DNA of 33,904 nucleotides. Source: Acetobacter sp. Lineage in GTDB: Bacteria > Pseudomonadota > Alphaproteobacteria > Acetobacterales > Acetobacteraceae. Positions 15,076 to 23,616 of this stretch are shown one piece after another; position 1 is the stretch's first letter, and every line of letters begins with the position of its first letter. Location of the stretch: the NCBI GenBank assembly GCA_012517935.1, contig JAAYUA010000069.1:1-33904 (forward strand). The letters run 5' to 3'. The notes beneath the pieces were generated by a model, which saw nothing but the letters and a program-made list of their open reading frames with translations, was not told the origin of the DNA and did no database searches. The position numbers were made by a program, and so were the translations under genes.

Positions 15076-16008
15076 TTATTGTTGCATCAGAGCCAGAACT
15101 TCTGCCGCTGATGGGGCGGCTTCTCCGGCTCCTTTCCGTGTTGTCGCAAGAGCGCCACAGGCAGCAGCATAGCGAACAGATTCTCTGAGCGGAAAACCGG
15201 AATGTAAAGCATGAGCCAGTCCGCCGTTGAAGCAGTCTCCGGCGGCGACGCTGTCGATGCTGATCACTGGAAATGGTGGAATGAAACCACTTTCCGTTTC
15301 TGATTGGTAATACACTCCGTCAGCGCCAAGTTTAACGATTGCAACTTCCGGACCTCGGGCACGTAGACAGTTCGCGGCTTCGACTGCTGATGCCTGATCA
15401 TGCGGATGTACACCAGTGAGTGCCTTGGCTTCTGTCGAGTTGGGCGTGATAATTCCGGTATGTTGTAAAAGTCTGTCAGTCAGGCCTGTTACAGGAACAG
15501 GTGCCGGATCAAGAATGACGGTACAACCTTTCTGTTTTGCTGTGCATGCCGCATTTTCCACTGCTTCCGCAGGCAATTCCATCTGAAGCAGAAGAATATC
15601 GTTGCTGGTCATGGAGCGAGCAACCTGTTCGGCTTCAGCCACAGTCATCGTGGCATTGGCTCCGGATATGACCGTGATTGTATTTTCCGCATTGGCATCA
15701 ATGCTGATGAACGCAAGGCCAGTCGAGGTCGTATTGGATATTCTGATTGTATCGGTGTTGATATTTTCTTTCCTGAGGAAATCGAGAGCCATTTCCCCGA
15801 AGCTGTCCTTGCCAATAACGCTGTAAAATCGGACAGGGGAGCCGAGGCGACGCGAGGCAATGGCCTGATTTGCGCCTTTTCCACCCATTGAAAAACGGGC
15901 CGATCCTGCAAAAACAGTCTCTCCAGGCCGAGGAAGATGTTCTGGATGCGTGACAATATCTATATTCGTGCTTCCGAATACGACAACTGATCCTGTAAGT
16001 TCTGACAT
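15076..16008 (-). CDS. rbsK: Ribokinase (PfkB family sugar kinase)
   Basis: Phosphorylates D-ribose to ribose-5-phosphate with ATP. 310 residues, the usual length. N-terminal VVFGSTNIDIV, the substrate-binding signature GGKGANQ (42-48) preceded by RFSM, ILDPAPVP, ITPNSTEA, IVKLGADGVYY, and the ATP-site motif with the catalytic base as SVAAGDCFNGGLA (consensus DTTGAGDxF, here AAGD). Ribokinase rather than fructokinase is suggested by NxxD in the first strand and GGKGANQ. A ribosome binding site AAGGTAACC directly precedes the ATG. No ribose transporter or regulator genes adjoin, so it stands alone and converges on the RND gene. Confidence 0.88.
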   Translation of the reverse strand: MSELTGSVVVFGSTNIDIVTHPEHLPRPGETVFAGSARFSMGGKGANQAIASRRLGSPVRFYSVIGKDSFGEMALDFLRKENINTDTIRISNTTSTGLAFISIDANAENTITVISGANATMTVAEAEQVARSMTSNDILLLQMELPAEAVENAACTAKQKGCTVILDPAPVPVTGLTDRLLQHTGIITPNSTEAKALTGVHPHDQASAVEAANCLRARGPEVAIVKLGADGVYYQSETESGFIPPFPVISIDSVAAGDCFNGGLAHALHSGFPLRESVRYAAACGALATTRKGAGEAAPSAAEVLALMQQ

Positions 16009-16153
16009 GGTTACCTTTCATAAATATTTTCAGTGAGGTATTGCAGAAAAAATCGTGGTTGATTATTTGTGCAGCAGAAGTTCCAAGTCTTCTATTGGTG
16101 GATGATGTCCTTCAGTCCCGTATTTCGTTCAATTTTTGAAGGAGCCTAGTTCT

Positions 16154-16621
16154 ATGTCAGAGAATAATAACTCAGCTGTACTGCTGGATCTTACAGCGCA
16201 GATTGTCGCAGCTCATATTTCCAATAATTCCTTTCAGTCTGAAGCCCTTCCGGCTCTGATCCGCGATGTTTATGCGGCCCTTGAAAACGCAGGGCAGGTT
16301 GCCCCGGAGCCGGAGAAACTGCAACCGGCAGTTCCGGTCAAGAGATCTGTTTTCCCGGATTACATTATCTGCCTGGAAGACGGCAAAAAGCTGAAGATGC
16401 TGAAGCGCCATCTTCAGAGCGCTTATGGCATGACGCCTGAGCAGTATCGTGAGCGCTGGGGCCTGCCGTCCGATTATCCGATGGTTGCGCCGAACTATGC
16501 CGAGCGTCGTTCCACGCTTGCGCGTGAAATTGGTCTGGGCCGCAAGATCAGTGCTTCTACTTCAGGAGAGAGCGAATCAGCAGGCCGCAAGCGTGGCCGT
16601 AAAGCTGCGACGGCTTCCTGA
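16154..16621 (+). CDS. Ros/MucR-family transcriptional regulator (zinc ligands partly lost)
   Basis: A 155-residue DNA-binding protein. From the ATG at 16154 (AAGGAG ten bases upstream) the order is: an N-terminal oligomerisation region (LLDLTAQIVAAHISNN), a variable linker, the Ros/MucR DNA-binding domain (FPDYIICLEDGKKLKMLKRH to DYPMVAPNYAERRSTLAREI) and a basic Lys/Arg/Ser-rich tail. In Agrobacterium Ros the zinc ligands are Cys-X2-Cys-X9-His-X4-His; here those positions are Cys73, Asp76, His86 and Tyr91, so two of four are replaced. Zinc-free homologues are known (Mesorhizobium loti Ml proteins). MucR proteins bind AT-rich DNA and regulate exopolysaccharide, motility and cell-cycle genes in other alphaproteobacteria; the target here is unknown, though manC lies 1.5 kb downstream. 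Confidence 0.9.
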   Translation: MSENNNSAVLLDLTAQIVAAHISNNSFQSEALPALIRDVYAALENAGQVAPEPEKLQPAVPVKRSVFPDYIICLEDGKKLKMLKRHLQSAYGMTPEQYRERWGLPSDYPMVAPNYAERRSTLAREIGLGRKISASTSGESESAGRKRGRKAATAS

Positions 16622-16669
16622 GAATAAATCTCTCTCGTCTGTTCCGGTTTTTTATTGTATCTGTTCCCA

Positions 16670-17611
16670 ATGATAGCTGGTGAACAGATCAATATCACGG
16701 AACTGATGCGGCGACGTTTGAAACGGCGGCTTATGCTCATGAGAGCAGGAGCTGCCGTTTTTTTTGTGCTCTCATGCATTATCGCAGCCCGGCATTTTTC
16801 CGGCGGTGAGCACGACAGGCATCTGGTGCTGCTAAAGATTCACGGAACAATTGCTTCCGATGTGTCGCTCCAGACACGTGCCCTGGCAAAGGCACAGACC
16901 GATCCCCTGGTGGCAGGTCTGATTCTGGATGTTGATAGTCCAGGAGGAGCAGTCGCCGGAGGAGAAGCTCTGCATGACGCTGTCGAGCGCTTTGAGGAGG
17001 CAAAACCTGTTGTGGTGACAATGGGAGGCATGGCAGCTTCGGCTGGGTATATGATTTCTGTGCCCGCACGTCGTATTTTTGCTTCACGAAGCACGTTGAC
17101 GGGTTCGATTGGCGTCATGCTGCAATCGCCTGATATTTCCGGGCTTCTGGGAAAGCTGGGGATCTCCGTCGATCTTCTGGTGTCGGGTCCATTGAAAGCT
17201 CAGCCTTCGCTGGTTCAGTCCCTGTCTCCGGCTGGTCGGGAAATGCTTCAGGGAATTGTCAGTGATCTTTACGATCAATTCATTACAATGGTATCTGATG
17301 GTCGGCATATGCCGATTGAGGCTGTCAGGAAACTGGCAGATGGACGGCCTTATACTGGCGCGCAGGCATTAAAACTGGGGCTGGTCGATCAGATTGGTGA
17401 TAGTGATGATGCAAGGAAGTGGTTATTAAAGGCAGGTAGTCTTCCTGAACAAACAAGAGTAGAAGAAATTGGAGGTGTTGTTCGCCCGATAGGACTTGTT
17501 CCCAGAATTATATATTTTCTTACGGGGAACAATTCGCAAGGGAGTGTGTTGTCCTTTTTGCCGCAAGCGATCAGCGCTGTTGACGGAACTGTTTCGATTT
17601 GGGAACCTTGA
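16670..17611 (+). CDS. sppA: Signal peptide peptidase SppA
   Basis: A membrane-anchored serine protease that degrades cleaved signal peptides. 313 residues (short, bacillary/alphaproteobacterial form). A basic N-terminus ([12 protein letters not shown]) leads into one transmembrane anchor ([15 protein letters not shown]). The catalytic domain has [20 protein letters not shown], nucleophile Ser124 in [20 protein letters not shown] and the general base Lys176 in SGPLKAQPS; the 52-residue Ser-Lys distance equals that of B. subtilis SppA. The start is uncertain: ATG 16670 lacks a clear ribosome binding site, and an upstream TTG (16655) or downstream ATG is possible. It is followed 25 bases later by ihfB, a common alphaproteobacterial pair. 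Confidence 0.92.
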   Translation: MIAGEQINITELMRRRLKRRLMLMRAGAAVFFVLSCIIAARHFSGGEHDRHLVLLKIHGTIASDVSLQTRALAKAQTDPLVAGLILDVDSPGGAVAGGEALHDAVERFEEAKPVVVTMGGMAASAGYMISVPARRIFASRSTLTGSIGVMLQSPDISGLLGKLGISVDLLVSGPLKAQPSLVQSLSPAGREMLQGIVSDLYDQFITMVSDGRHMPIEAVRKLADGRPYTGAQALKLGLVDQIGDSDDARKWLLKAGSLPEQTRVEEIGGVVRPIGLVPRIIYFLTGNNSQGSVLSFLPQAISAVDGTVSIWEP

Positions 17612-17636
17612 AATATCACAGGGAAGAGGGGCGACA

Positions 17637-17930
17637 ATGACCAGATCAGAACTGGTAATCAGGGTGATGGAAGCCAATCCACACCTTCAGATAAAAGATG
17701 CCGAACTGATTGTGCATACCATTCTTGATGAAATATCTGAGGCATTGGCGCGCGGTGGTCGTGTTGAATTGCGTGGATTTGGCGCCTTTACAGTCAAGCA
17801 GAGAGAAGCGCGTGCCGGAAGAAACCCGCGGACGGGTCAGTCCGTGCAGGTTGACAGTAAATCGGTTCCATTTTTCCGTGTTGGAAAGGAGCTGAGAGAA
17901 AGAATTAATAAAGAAAATTGTGAAGAATGA
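17637..17930 (+). CDS. ihfB: Integration host factor subunit beta
   Basis: A 97-residue DNA-bending protein that works as a heterodimer with IhfA in transcription, replication and recombination. Conserved features: [17 protein letters not shown] start, the dimerisation helices, [20 protein letters not shown] forming the start of the beta arm, the arm tip [14 protein letters not shown] with the intercalating proline, and [14 protein letters not shown]. An open frame extends upstream to 17496 within sppA, but the ATG at 17637 with GGGAAGAGG nearby gives the family length. It is probably transcribed with sppA. Confidence 0.96.
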   Translation: MTRSELVIRVMEANPHLQIKDAELIVHTILDEISEALARGGRVELRGFGAFTVKQREARAGRNPRTGQSVQVDSKSVPFFRVGKELRERINKENCEE

Positions 17931-18068
17931 TAACAGGCAGTTTTCTTTGAGGGCTGAACTTTAAGAATTTTTTATTATATTTTTATATATCTACACAGTG
18001 TTTGTTTCAGATGTGGATGATTGCTTTTCCCTGATTGCCCCAATCTCCCCGTTTCCAGAGTCTGTCCC

Positions 18069-18113
18069 GGAATTGCAATATCCAACCGTCACGGGATAAG
18101 AGGATTGCGATAT
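18069..18113. promoter_or_regulatory. Pair of direct repeats upstream of manC
   Basis: GGAATTGCAATAT (18069-18081) and GGATTGCGATAT (18102-18113) are near-identical and 33 bases apart, about three helical turns, just upstream of the manC start. They sit after an AT-rich stretch (17960-17995). They could be a tandem binding site for a regulator of manC; motif-based inference only. Confidence 0.3.
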
Positions 18114-18131
18114 AGTTTCGGGGAATAGTCA

Positions 18132-19607
18132 GTGCAAAAACATGATGCTGTAAGGCATTTCGAGGCAAGCGCAGGGGGCGGGGTGGCCAAGCCGACGATC
18201 GTTCCTGTTATTCTGTCCGGGGGCTCAGGCACGCGCCTTTGGCCAATGTCTCGCGCAAGCTATCCCAAGCAACTCTGGCCCTTACTGAGCCAGTATTCAC
18301 TCCTGCAGGAAACTGCGATGCGGGCTCAAGGCGTCTCCGCCGAGAAGCCGGTTATTGTCTGCAATGAAGACCATCGTTTTCTGATCGCAGAACAATTGCG
18401 GGAAGCAGGCATCGAAGATGCCAGAATCCTGCTTGAGCCCGTTGGGCGCAATTCTGCACCGGCAATCGCTGCGGCTGCGCTGCTGGTTGCAGAGACAGAC
18501 CCGAATGCCATACTTTGGCTGATGGCGGCAGATGCCGCGATCACCCGGCCAGAGGCTCTTTCCGAGGCATTGGAAAGAGCTTCAGCAGGTGCTCAAGCCG
18601 GCTATATCATGACATTTGGAATGAAGCCGACGCACCCTGAAACGGGATATGGTTATATCGAGGTCGGTGGCTCTGTGGATGGTATTCCGGGGGTCAATCA
18701 TGTTCAGGCCTTTCGTGAAAAACCGGACAGGGTAACAGCTGAGCGTTTTCTTCAGGAGGGAGGATATCTCTGGAATTCCGGGATGTTCGTTTTCCGCGTT
18801 GATGTGCTTCTGGCCGAAATGGAGAAATATGCTCCGGAGGTGATCGCGTCTGTCAGGGAATCTGTTGCAGCCAGAACCGGTGATCTGTTTTTTGAGCGTC
18901 TGGGCAAGGAAGAATTTGCATCCGCGCCCGATATTTCGATTGATTATGCTCTTGCCGAGCGTAGTAGTCGCGTCGCGGTTGTTCCTGCAGATCTCGGATG
19001 GTCCGACGTTGGAAGTTGGGATGCTCTGTGGGACATCAGCCCAAAAGACAGTTCCGGGAATGTGGCTATTGGCGATGTTCTTCTGGAAGACGCCAAAGGT
19101 TGCTATGTTCGCTCAGATAAACGTCTGACGGCCGTTGCAGGAATTGAGGGAGCTGTGGTTGTTGTCACCGAAGACGCGGTTTTGGTGACGCATCGTGATC
19201 GGGCACAGGACATCAAGAAAATCGTTGATCGCCTGAAACGCGAAAAACGCCCTGAAGCAGCATTGCATAATCGCTGCTATCGTCCCTGGGGTTTTTACGA
19301 AAGCCTGATTTCGGGTGAACGTTTTCAGGTCAAGCGTATCGTCGTCTCGCCCGGAGGGAAGCTGTCCCTGCAGAAACATTATCATCGTGCGGAACATTGG
19401 ATTGTCGTTGGCGGTTCAGCTTTGGTGACACGCGATACAGAGCAGCATCTCGTTCAAGAAAATGAGAGCATTTACCTTCCGCTGGGAAGCATGCACCGTC
19501 TAGAAAATCCTGGAAAAATTCCTTTGACACTTATTGAAGTGCAGACCGGCGCATATCTCGGAGAGGATGATATTGTGCGCGTGGAAGATACTTATAATCG
19601 GGTTTGA
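18132..19607 (+). CDS. manC: Mannose-1-phosphate guanylyltransferase / mannose-6-phosphate isomerase
   Basis: Bifunctional enzyme supplying GDP-mannose for exopolysaccharide, LPS and glycan synthesis: isomerises fructose-6-phosphate to mannose-6-phosphate and couples mannose-1-phosphate with GTP. 491 residues. N-terminal nucleotidyltransferase domain: ILSGGSGTRLWPMSR (signature, 27-41), YPKQ, GRNSAPAIAAAAL, HPETGYGYIE, FREKPD and WNSGMFVF. C-terminal cupin domain: RPWGFYESL, LSLQKHYHRAEHW with the metal-binding histidines, YLPLGSMHRLENPG and IEVQTGAYLGEDDIVR. Start is probably GTG 18132 with GGGGA upstream; GTG 18183 (giving MAKPTIVPVIL) is an alternative. It is transcribed alone and ends in a strong terminator. 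Confidence 0.94.
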   Translation: MQKHDAVRHFEASAGGGVAKPTIVPVILSGGSGTRLWPMSRASYPKQLWPLLSQYSLLQETAMRAQGVSAEKPVIVCNEDHRFLIAEQLREAGIEDARILLEPVGRNSAPAIAAAALLVAETDPNAILWLMAADAAITRPEALSEALERASAGAQAGYIMTFGMKPTHPETGYGYIEVGGSVDGIPGVNHVQAFREKPDRVTAERFLQEGGYLWNSGMFVFRVDVLLAEMEKYAPEVIASVRESVAARTGDLFFERLGKEEFASAPDISIDYALAERSSRVAVVPADLGWSDVGSWDALWDISPKDSSGNVAIGDVLLEDAKGCYVRSDKRLTAVAGIEGAVVVVTEDAVLVTHRDRAQDIKKIVDRLKREKRPEAALHNRCYRPWGFYESLISGERFQVKRIVVSPGGKLSLQKHYHRAEHWIVVGGSALVTRDTEQHLVQENESIYLPLGSMHRLENPGKIPLTLIEVQTGAYLGEDDIVRVEDTYNRV

Positions 19608-19623
19608 AGCTGCGGCAGGAAAG

Positions 19624-19661
19624 ATCTGACTTCAGCGATCTGAAGTCAGATTTTCTTTTTT
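19624..19661 (+). terminator. Intrinsic terminator of manC, nested in the 3' end of uup
   Basis: Perfect 12-bp stem (ATCTGACTTCAG 19624-19635; CTGAAGTCAGAT 19640-19651), CGAT loop, followed by TTTCTTTTTT. On the minus strand the same bases encode the last residues of Uup (MKKENLTSDR and stop). The minus-strand T-run is weak, so termination should mainly act on manC. Confidence 0.88.
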
Positions 19662-21443
19662 CATTTCAAGTTCGAGCCACTGCTCTTCAGACTCTGTCAG
19701 CTTTTCTTCAGCTTCGGTCAGAGAAGAAGTCAGTTGGGTAAAGCGTTCCGGATTTTTGCTATATAAAGTCGGATCAGCAAGATCTGTCCGAAGTTTCTCT
19801 ATCTTGCGCTCAAGTGCAGCGATCTCTCCCGGAAGACGTTCCAGGGCAAGTTGGTCTTTATAGGTCAGTTTTTTCTGAGGGTGCTTGCCGGACGCGCTCG
19901 AACCTTTGTGCGCAGAGTTAACCGGCGCGGGCTGTTCTGCTGCTGTTATGACAAATGCTCCTCGCAGAGCCAGCATATCGCTGTAACCCCCAGCATATTC
20001 AGTCCAGCGACCATCCCCCTCCGCGACCAGAACAGATGTCGCGACACGATCAAGAAAATCACGATCATGACTGACAACGATGACCGTGCCTTCATAGGCG
20101 GCGATCATGTCCTGCAGCAGGTCCAGCGTTTCTATATCAAGATCGTTGGTTGGTTCATCAAGGATCAGAAGATTGGAGGGGCGAGCCAGAGCACAGGCAA
20201 GCATCAGACGTCCGCGTTCGCCGCCGGAAAGGGCGCTGACTGGTGTGCGCGCCTGCTCGGGAAGAAACAGGAAGTCCTTCATATAGCCAATGACATGGCG
20301 TTTTTCAGATCCCACCTGAACCATATCACCGCTTCCACCGGTCAAGGTGTCCGAAAGCGTCATATTGGGATTCAGCGTCTGACGAAGCTGATCAAGGGTC
20401 ACCATGCTGAGGGACGCTCCCACAGTCACGTTGCCGCTGTCGGGTTGGTCCGTTCCGGTCAAAATACGGAGCAGGGTGGTTTTTCCGGCACCATTGGGGC
20501 CAATGATTCCCAGTCGGTCGCCTCTTAAAACCCGGAGGTCGAGGTCACTGACGATCGTGCGATCACCCCATGATTTGCTGACTTTTTCCGCAACACTAAC
20601 CAGTTTTCCAGACAAACCCGCATGATGGGATGTCATGCTCACTGTGCCCTGCGGTTTTACAGCCTCCTTGCGTGTCGCGCGTAAGGCCGCAAGTTCCGCA
20701 ACGCGGCGGACATTGCGTTTGCGACGTGCCGTAACGCCATAACGCATCCAGTCTTCTTCACGGGCTATCTGGCGTTCCAGCTTGTGTGCATCGCGTTCTT
20801 CCTGCTCCAGAAGATCTTCGCGCCATGCCTCAAATTTGGAGAATCCTTGATCCAGACGTCGACTGGTGCCTCTGTCCAGCCACACAACGCTTTTCGTGAC
20901 GGTTTCCAGAAGGCGTCGATCATGGCTGATGAGAACTGTTGCTGTGCGTAATGAAAGCAGTTCTTTTTCCAGCCATTCGATTGTCGGCATATCGAGGTGG
21001 TTGGTCGGTTCGTCCAGAAGAAGAATATCAGGTTCGGAGGCAAGGGCGCGCGCGATGGCGCAACGGCGTGCTTCACCTCCCGAAAGATGGCCAGGATTTT
21101 CGCTTCCATTGAGGGAAAGAGCCTCAAGCATAGCTATGGCACGCCAGTCCTGCGTCGGATCCGTCAATCCGGCAATGACGTAGTCCAGTGTAGTATCATA
21201 GCCTGAAAGATCGGGTTCCTGAGGAAGATAGCGCAGGGAACAGCCGGGCTGAAGGAAACGGGTTCCTGAATCGGCCTGCAATTCTCCCGCGGCAATGCGG
21301 AGAAGGGTCGATTTGCCGGAGCCGTTGCGTCCGACGAGACAGAGGCGCTCACCCGGTGAGACAGAGAAACCTGCTCCATCGAGTAGAGGTTTGCCTCCCA
21401 GTGTGAGGGAAATATCCTGAAGTGCGAGAACCGGCGGTATCAT
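19632..21443 (-). CDS. uup: ABC-F family ATPase Uup
   Basis: A 603-residue soluble protein with two ABC ATPase domains and no membrane segments, as in ABC-F ribosome-associated factors. First domain: Walker A GRNGSGKS (38-45), signature LSGGEARR, Walker B ILLLDEPTNHLDMPTIEW. Second domain: GPNGAGKT, LSGGERGR, LLILDEPTNDLDIETLDLL. A charged inter-domain linker (REEDWMRYGVTARRKRNVRR) and a C-terminal coiled coil (LERLPGEIAALERKIEKL, LTEAEEKLTESEEQWLELEM) identify Uup rather than EttA. E. coli Uup binds branched DNA through the C-terminal domain, affects transposon excision and helps ribosome function. The last codons lie in the manC terminator hairpin. Confidence 0.93.
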   Translation of the reverse strand: MIPPVLALQDISLTLGGKPLLDGAGFSVSPGERLCLVGRNGSGKSTLLRIAAGELQADSGTRFLQPGCSLRYLPQEPDLSGYDTTLDYVIAGLTDPTQDWRAIAMLEALSLNGSENPGHLSGGEARRCAIARALASEPDILLLDEPTNHLDMPTIEWLEKELLSLRTATVLISHDRRLLETVTKSVVWLDRGTSRRLDQGFSKFEAWREDLLEQEERDAHKLERQIAREEDWMRYGVTARRKRNVRRVAELAALRATRKEAVKPQGTVSMTSHHAGLSGKLVSVAEKVSKSWGDRTIVSDLDLRVLRGDRLGIIGPNGAGKTTLLRILTGTDQPDSGNVTVGASLSMVTLDQLRQTLNPNMTLSDTLTGGSGDMVQVGSEKRHVIGYMKDFLFLPEQARTPVSALSGGERGRLMLACALARPSNLLILDEPTNDLDIETLDLLQDMIAAYEGTVIVVSHDRDFLDRVATSVLVAEGDGRWTEYAGGYSDMLALRGAFVITAAEQPAPVNSAHKGSSASGKHPQKKLTYKDQLALERLPGEIAALERKIEKLRTDLADPTLYSKNPERFTQLTSSLTEAEEKLTESEEQWLELEMKKENLTSDR

Positions 21444-21490
21444 GCGCGGACACTGTGTCTGCTGTCTTCAGGAAGCAAGGGGGCAAGCGT

Positions 21491-21517
21491 AAAAATTCTA
21501 TCGGCAACAGGCGATAG
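21491..21517 (-). terminator. Probable intrinsic terminator of phyR
   Basis: Reading the minus strand, CTATCG (21512-21517) pairs with CGATAG (21498-21503) around an 8-base loop and is followed by AATTTTTACG. It lies 13 bases after the phyR stop. The stem is short (6 bp). Confidence 0.5.
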
Positions 21518-21529
21518 TGATAAAAAATA

Positions 21530-22270
21530 TCAGGGAATGGGGATCTGACCGGCGGTGCTGGCCTGCCAGGCTGCTATAGCCAACGCCACCGGGTCAAAGG
21601 GCTTTGTGATCACGAAGGCTGGCTCGATCTGTTCCCCGGTGAGCAGGGATTCCGGATAAGCTGTTACGAAAATGACTGGAGCATTCGAGTTTTCCAGAAT
21701 TTCGTTCACTGCGCGGATACCATTTCCGTTGTTTCCAAGGTTGATATCGGCCAGTATCAAACCCGGAGGAGAGATCCGCGCCATGGAAATCGCTTCTTCC
21801 TGCGTATGTGCGACACCTGTGACAGTGTGCCCGCATTGCAGCATCTGATCTTCGATATCCATGGCGATGATGGGTTCGTCCTCAATGATCAGAACAGATG
21901 TTCCAGAAGCTGATTTGAGCTTTTTTTCAGCCCGTTTCAGACGCTCCGTTACCTCGCCCTCACTGATGTCGAAGATATGCGGTGCGTCATTCAGGCTGAC
22001 ATCCTCCAGAATGGTCAGCAACAGAATGCAGCGATCTGTCAGATCGGATACGCATGCTCCTGTGGCGGAAGCATCGGCCGCAACACGTTTTGATATCGCG
22101 CTGTAAAGTTGGTTGCGGGGAGAGAGGTCGCTCTTATGATCAAGGCTGATATCGCGGAAACTTTGAGCGACCAGCATATCACCGCCACTTTGACTGCCGG
22201 TCAGCGCGCGTGCGTAGCGCCGTGCATAGGGAAGAGCCTTGATGAGTGAAGCATGCGGCGATTCAGCCAT
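21530..22270 (-). CDS. phyR: Response regulator PhyR (anti-anti-sigma factor of the general stress response)
   Basis: PhyR combines an N-terminal sigma-factor-like domain with a C-terminal receiver; when phosphorylated it captures NepR and frees the EcfG sigma factor. 246 residues from the ATG at 22270 (GGGAAGAA upstream); a frame to 22300 is less likely. Residues 1-120 are the ECF-like domain (SLIKALPYARRYARALTGSQ, ILLLTILEDVSLNDAPHIFD). Residues 125-246 are the receiver: acidic pocket EDE (130-132), phosphoacceptor Asp175 in LILADINLG, Thr203 in FVTAYPESLLTGE (the FATGUY-type output motif) and Lys223 in ITKPFD. It is divergent from two ECF sigma genes, nepR and a kinase, the classical alphaproteobacterial arrangement. 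Confidence 0.95.
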   Translation of the reverse strand: MAESPHASLIKALPYARRYARALTGSQSGGDMLVAQSFRDISLDHKSDLSPRNQLYSAISKRVAADASATGACVSDLTDRCILLLTILEDVSLNDAPHIFDISEGEVTERLKRAEKKLKSASGTSVLIIEDEPIIAMDIEDQMLQCGHTVTGVAHTQEEAISMARISPPGLILADINLGNNGNGIRAVNEILENSNAPVIFVTAYPESLLTGEQIEPAFVITKPFDPVALAIAAWQASTAGQIPIP

Positions 22271-22372
22271 TGGATTTCTTCCCATTCGCCTTGAACACAA
22301 TATGGACGGACCTTGTTACGATGCCATGACAAGAGGTTTTTCGGGAAGAGCAATGAGGGGAACGAAGGTGTC

Positions 22373-22888
22373 TTGACAGGAAAAAATGTATCTTCAGACG
22401 CATTCCATTGCGGCATTGTTGCTATTTTGCCCGAATTGAGGGCGTTTGCGAGGTACTTGGCCTGCAATCGGGTCCGTGCAGATGATCTGGTTCAAGATGC
22501 CGTGATGCGTGCACTGTCCGCCCGATCCCAGTTTGTTCCCGGGACATCTCTGAAAGCATGGGTATTTACAATTCTGCGCAACCTTTTCTTCGAACAGGAG
22601 CGACGGCGAAGGCGCGAGAAAAAAATTCTCGAAGATGAATTTATGCAGGATGCAGTCGTGCAGGACATGACTGGGAGAGAGAATCTCAAGGATCTGGAGC
22701 GTTTCCTTGGGAAGTTGCCGGATCTTGCGCGAGAGTCCCTTATACTTGTCGCCGCCTATGGCATGAGTCATGAGGAAATTGCGCAGATCAGTGGCGTCAC
22801 TGTGGGAACGATAAAGGCGCGGGTTTCCAGAGCGCGCTCTCTGCTGAAGACACTCATGGATGCGGCCATCGACCATGATGCTTTCTGA
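22373..22888 (+). CDS. ECF sigma factor, EcfG-like paralogue (first of two)
   Basis: A 171-residue sigma factor. Region 2: IVAILPELRAFARYLACNRV, DDLVQDAVMRALSARSQF and TSLKAWVFTILRNLFFEQER. Region 4: LPDLARESLILVAAYGMSHE, EIAQISGVTVGTIKARVSRAR. It closely parallels the next gene (AFHSQIIAILPRLRVQALAL and EDLVQDAVCNALSAKDSF there), so both belong to the EcfG-type group. The start is unclear: no ATG is placed well; TTG 22373 following GAAGG gives an N-terminus matching the paralogue, while TTG 22313 is the longest. It is divergent from phyR with about 100 bases between. It may act as a second stress sigma factor or modulate the first. Confidence 0.85.
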   Translation: MTGKNVSSDAFHCGIVAILPELRAFARYLACNRVRADDLVQDAVMRALSARSQFVPGTSLKAWVFTILRNLFFEQERRRRREKKILEDEFMQDAVVQDMTGRENLKDLERFLGKLPDLARESLILVAAYGMSHEEIAQISGVTVGTIKARVSRARSLLKTLMDAAIDHDAF

Positions 22889-23031
22889 CATATGTTATTC
22901 GTAGATGTGATGAATTCTGTCGTTTTATGACAAATTGATGCTCCAGCGGATTTTTTTGGTGAAAATGATCTCTTAAAGCAACCTTTTGCGTGTGTTGTTC
23001 ATTGATGGCGTAAACATAAAAGGAAGCATCA

Positions 23032-23616
23032 ATGAGCGAGGCATTCCATTCACAGATTATCGCCATTCTTCCGCGTCTGCGCGTTCAGGCTCTTGCGCTG
23101 ACCCGAAACCGTTCTGCCGCGGAGGATCTTGTTCAGGATGCTGTCTGCAATGCCCTGTCCGCAAAGGATAGTTTTATTGAAGGAACGAATTTTTCTGCAT
23201 GGATGCATCGTATTCTCAGAAATCGTTTCATTTCGGATCTTCGGCGTCGTAAAATAACCAGTGGTCTGGATGATGTGCCACCCAATTTTCTGGCTACGAT
23301 CGAAAACCATGAAGATCGTCTCGCCCTGAAAGATCTGGCGTTTGCTCTTGACCTGCTTGCTGAAGATCAGCGAGAGGCTCTGATTTTGGTGGTCTTGCAC
23401 GGAATGAGTTATCAGGAACTGGCTGAAGCGACAGATTGCGCGGTTGGAACCGCCAAGAGTCGTGTTTTCCGTGCCAGAAAACATCTTATGTCCTGGATGA
23501 ATGATGAGTTGCCTGAAAATAATCGCCTGCGTTTGAAGGCGGGCAATTTGAAAGGAAATCTGGAAATTCTGCAATATGGGCACGCTTGTGGAGACGCGGC
23601 ATATGCCTCTGTCTAA
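23032..23616 (+). CDS. ecfG: ECF sigma factor EcfG (general stress response)
   Basis: A 194-residue sigma factor from ATG 23032 (AAGGAAGC upstream). Region 2: IIAILPRLRVQALALTRNRS, AEDLVQDAVCNALSAKDSF, FSAWMHRILRNRFISDLRRR. Region 4: LAEDQREALILVVLHGMSYQ, ELAEATDCAVGTAKSRVFRAR. This is the EcfG/ECF15 pattern, and its 3' end overlaps the nepR frame, so it is the more likely classical partner of NepR. It would be released by phosphorylated PhyR to direct stress genes. The stretch of about 140 bases upstream separates it from the first sigma gene and may hold its own promoter, but I found no clear GGAAC-type EcfG promoter. Confidence 0.9.
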   Translation: MSEAFHSQIIAILPRLRVQALALTRNRSAAEDLVQDAVCNALSAKDSFIEGTNFSAWMHRILRNRFISDLRRRKITSGLDDVPPNFLATIENHEDRLALKDLAFALDLLAEDQREALILVVLHGMSYQELAEATDCAVGTAKSRVFRARKHLMSWMNDELPENNRLRLKAGNLKGNLEILQYGHACGDAAYASV

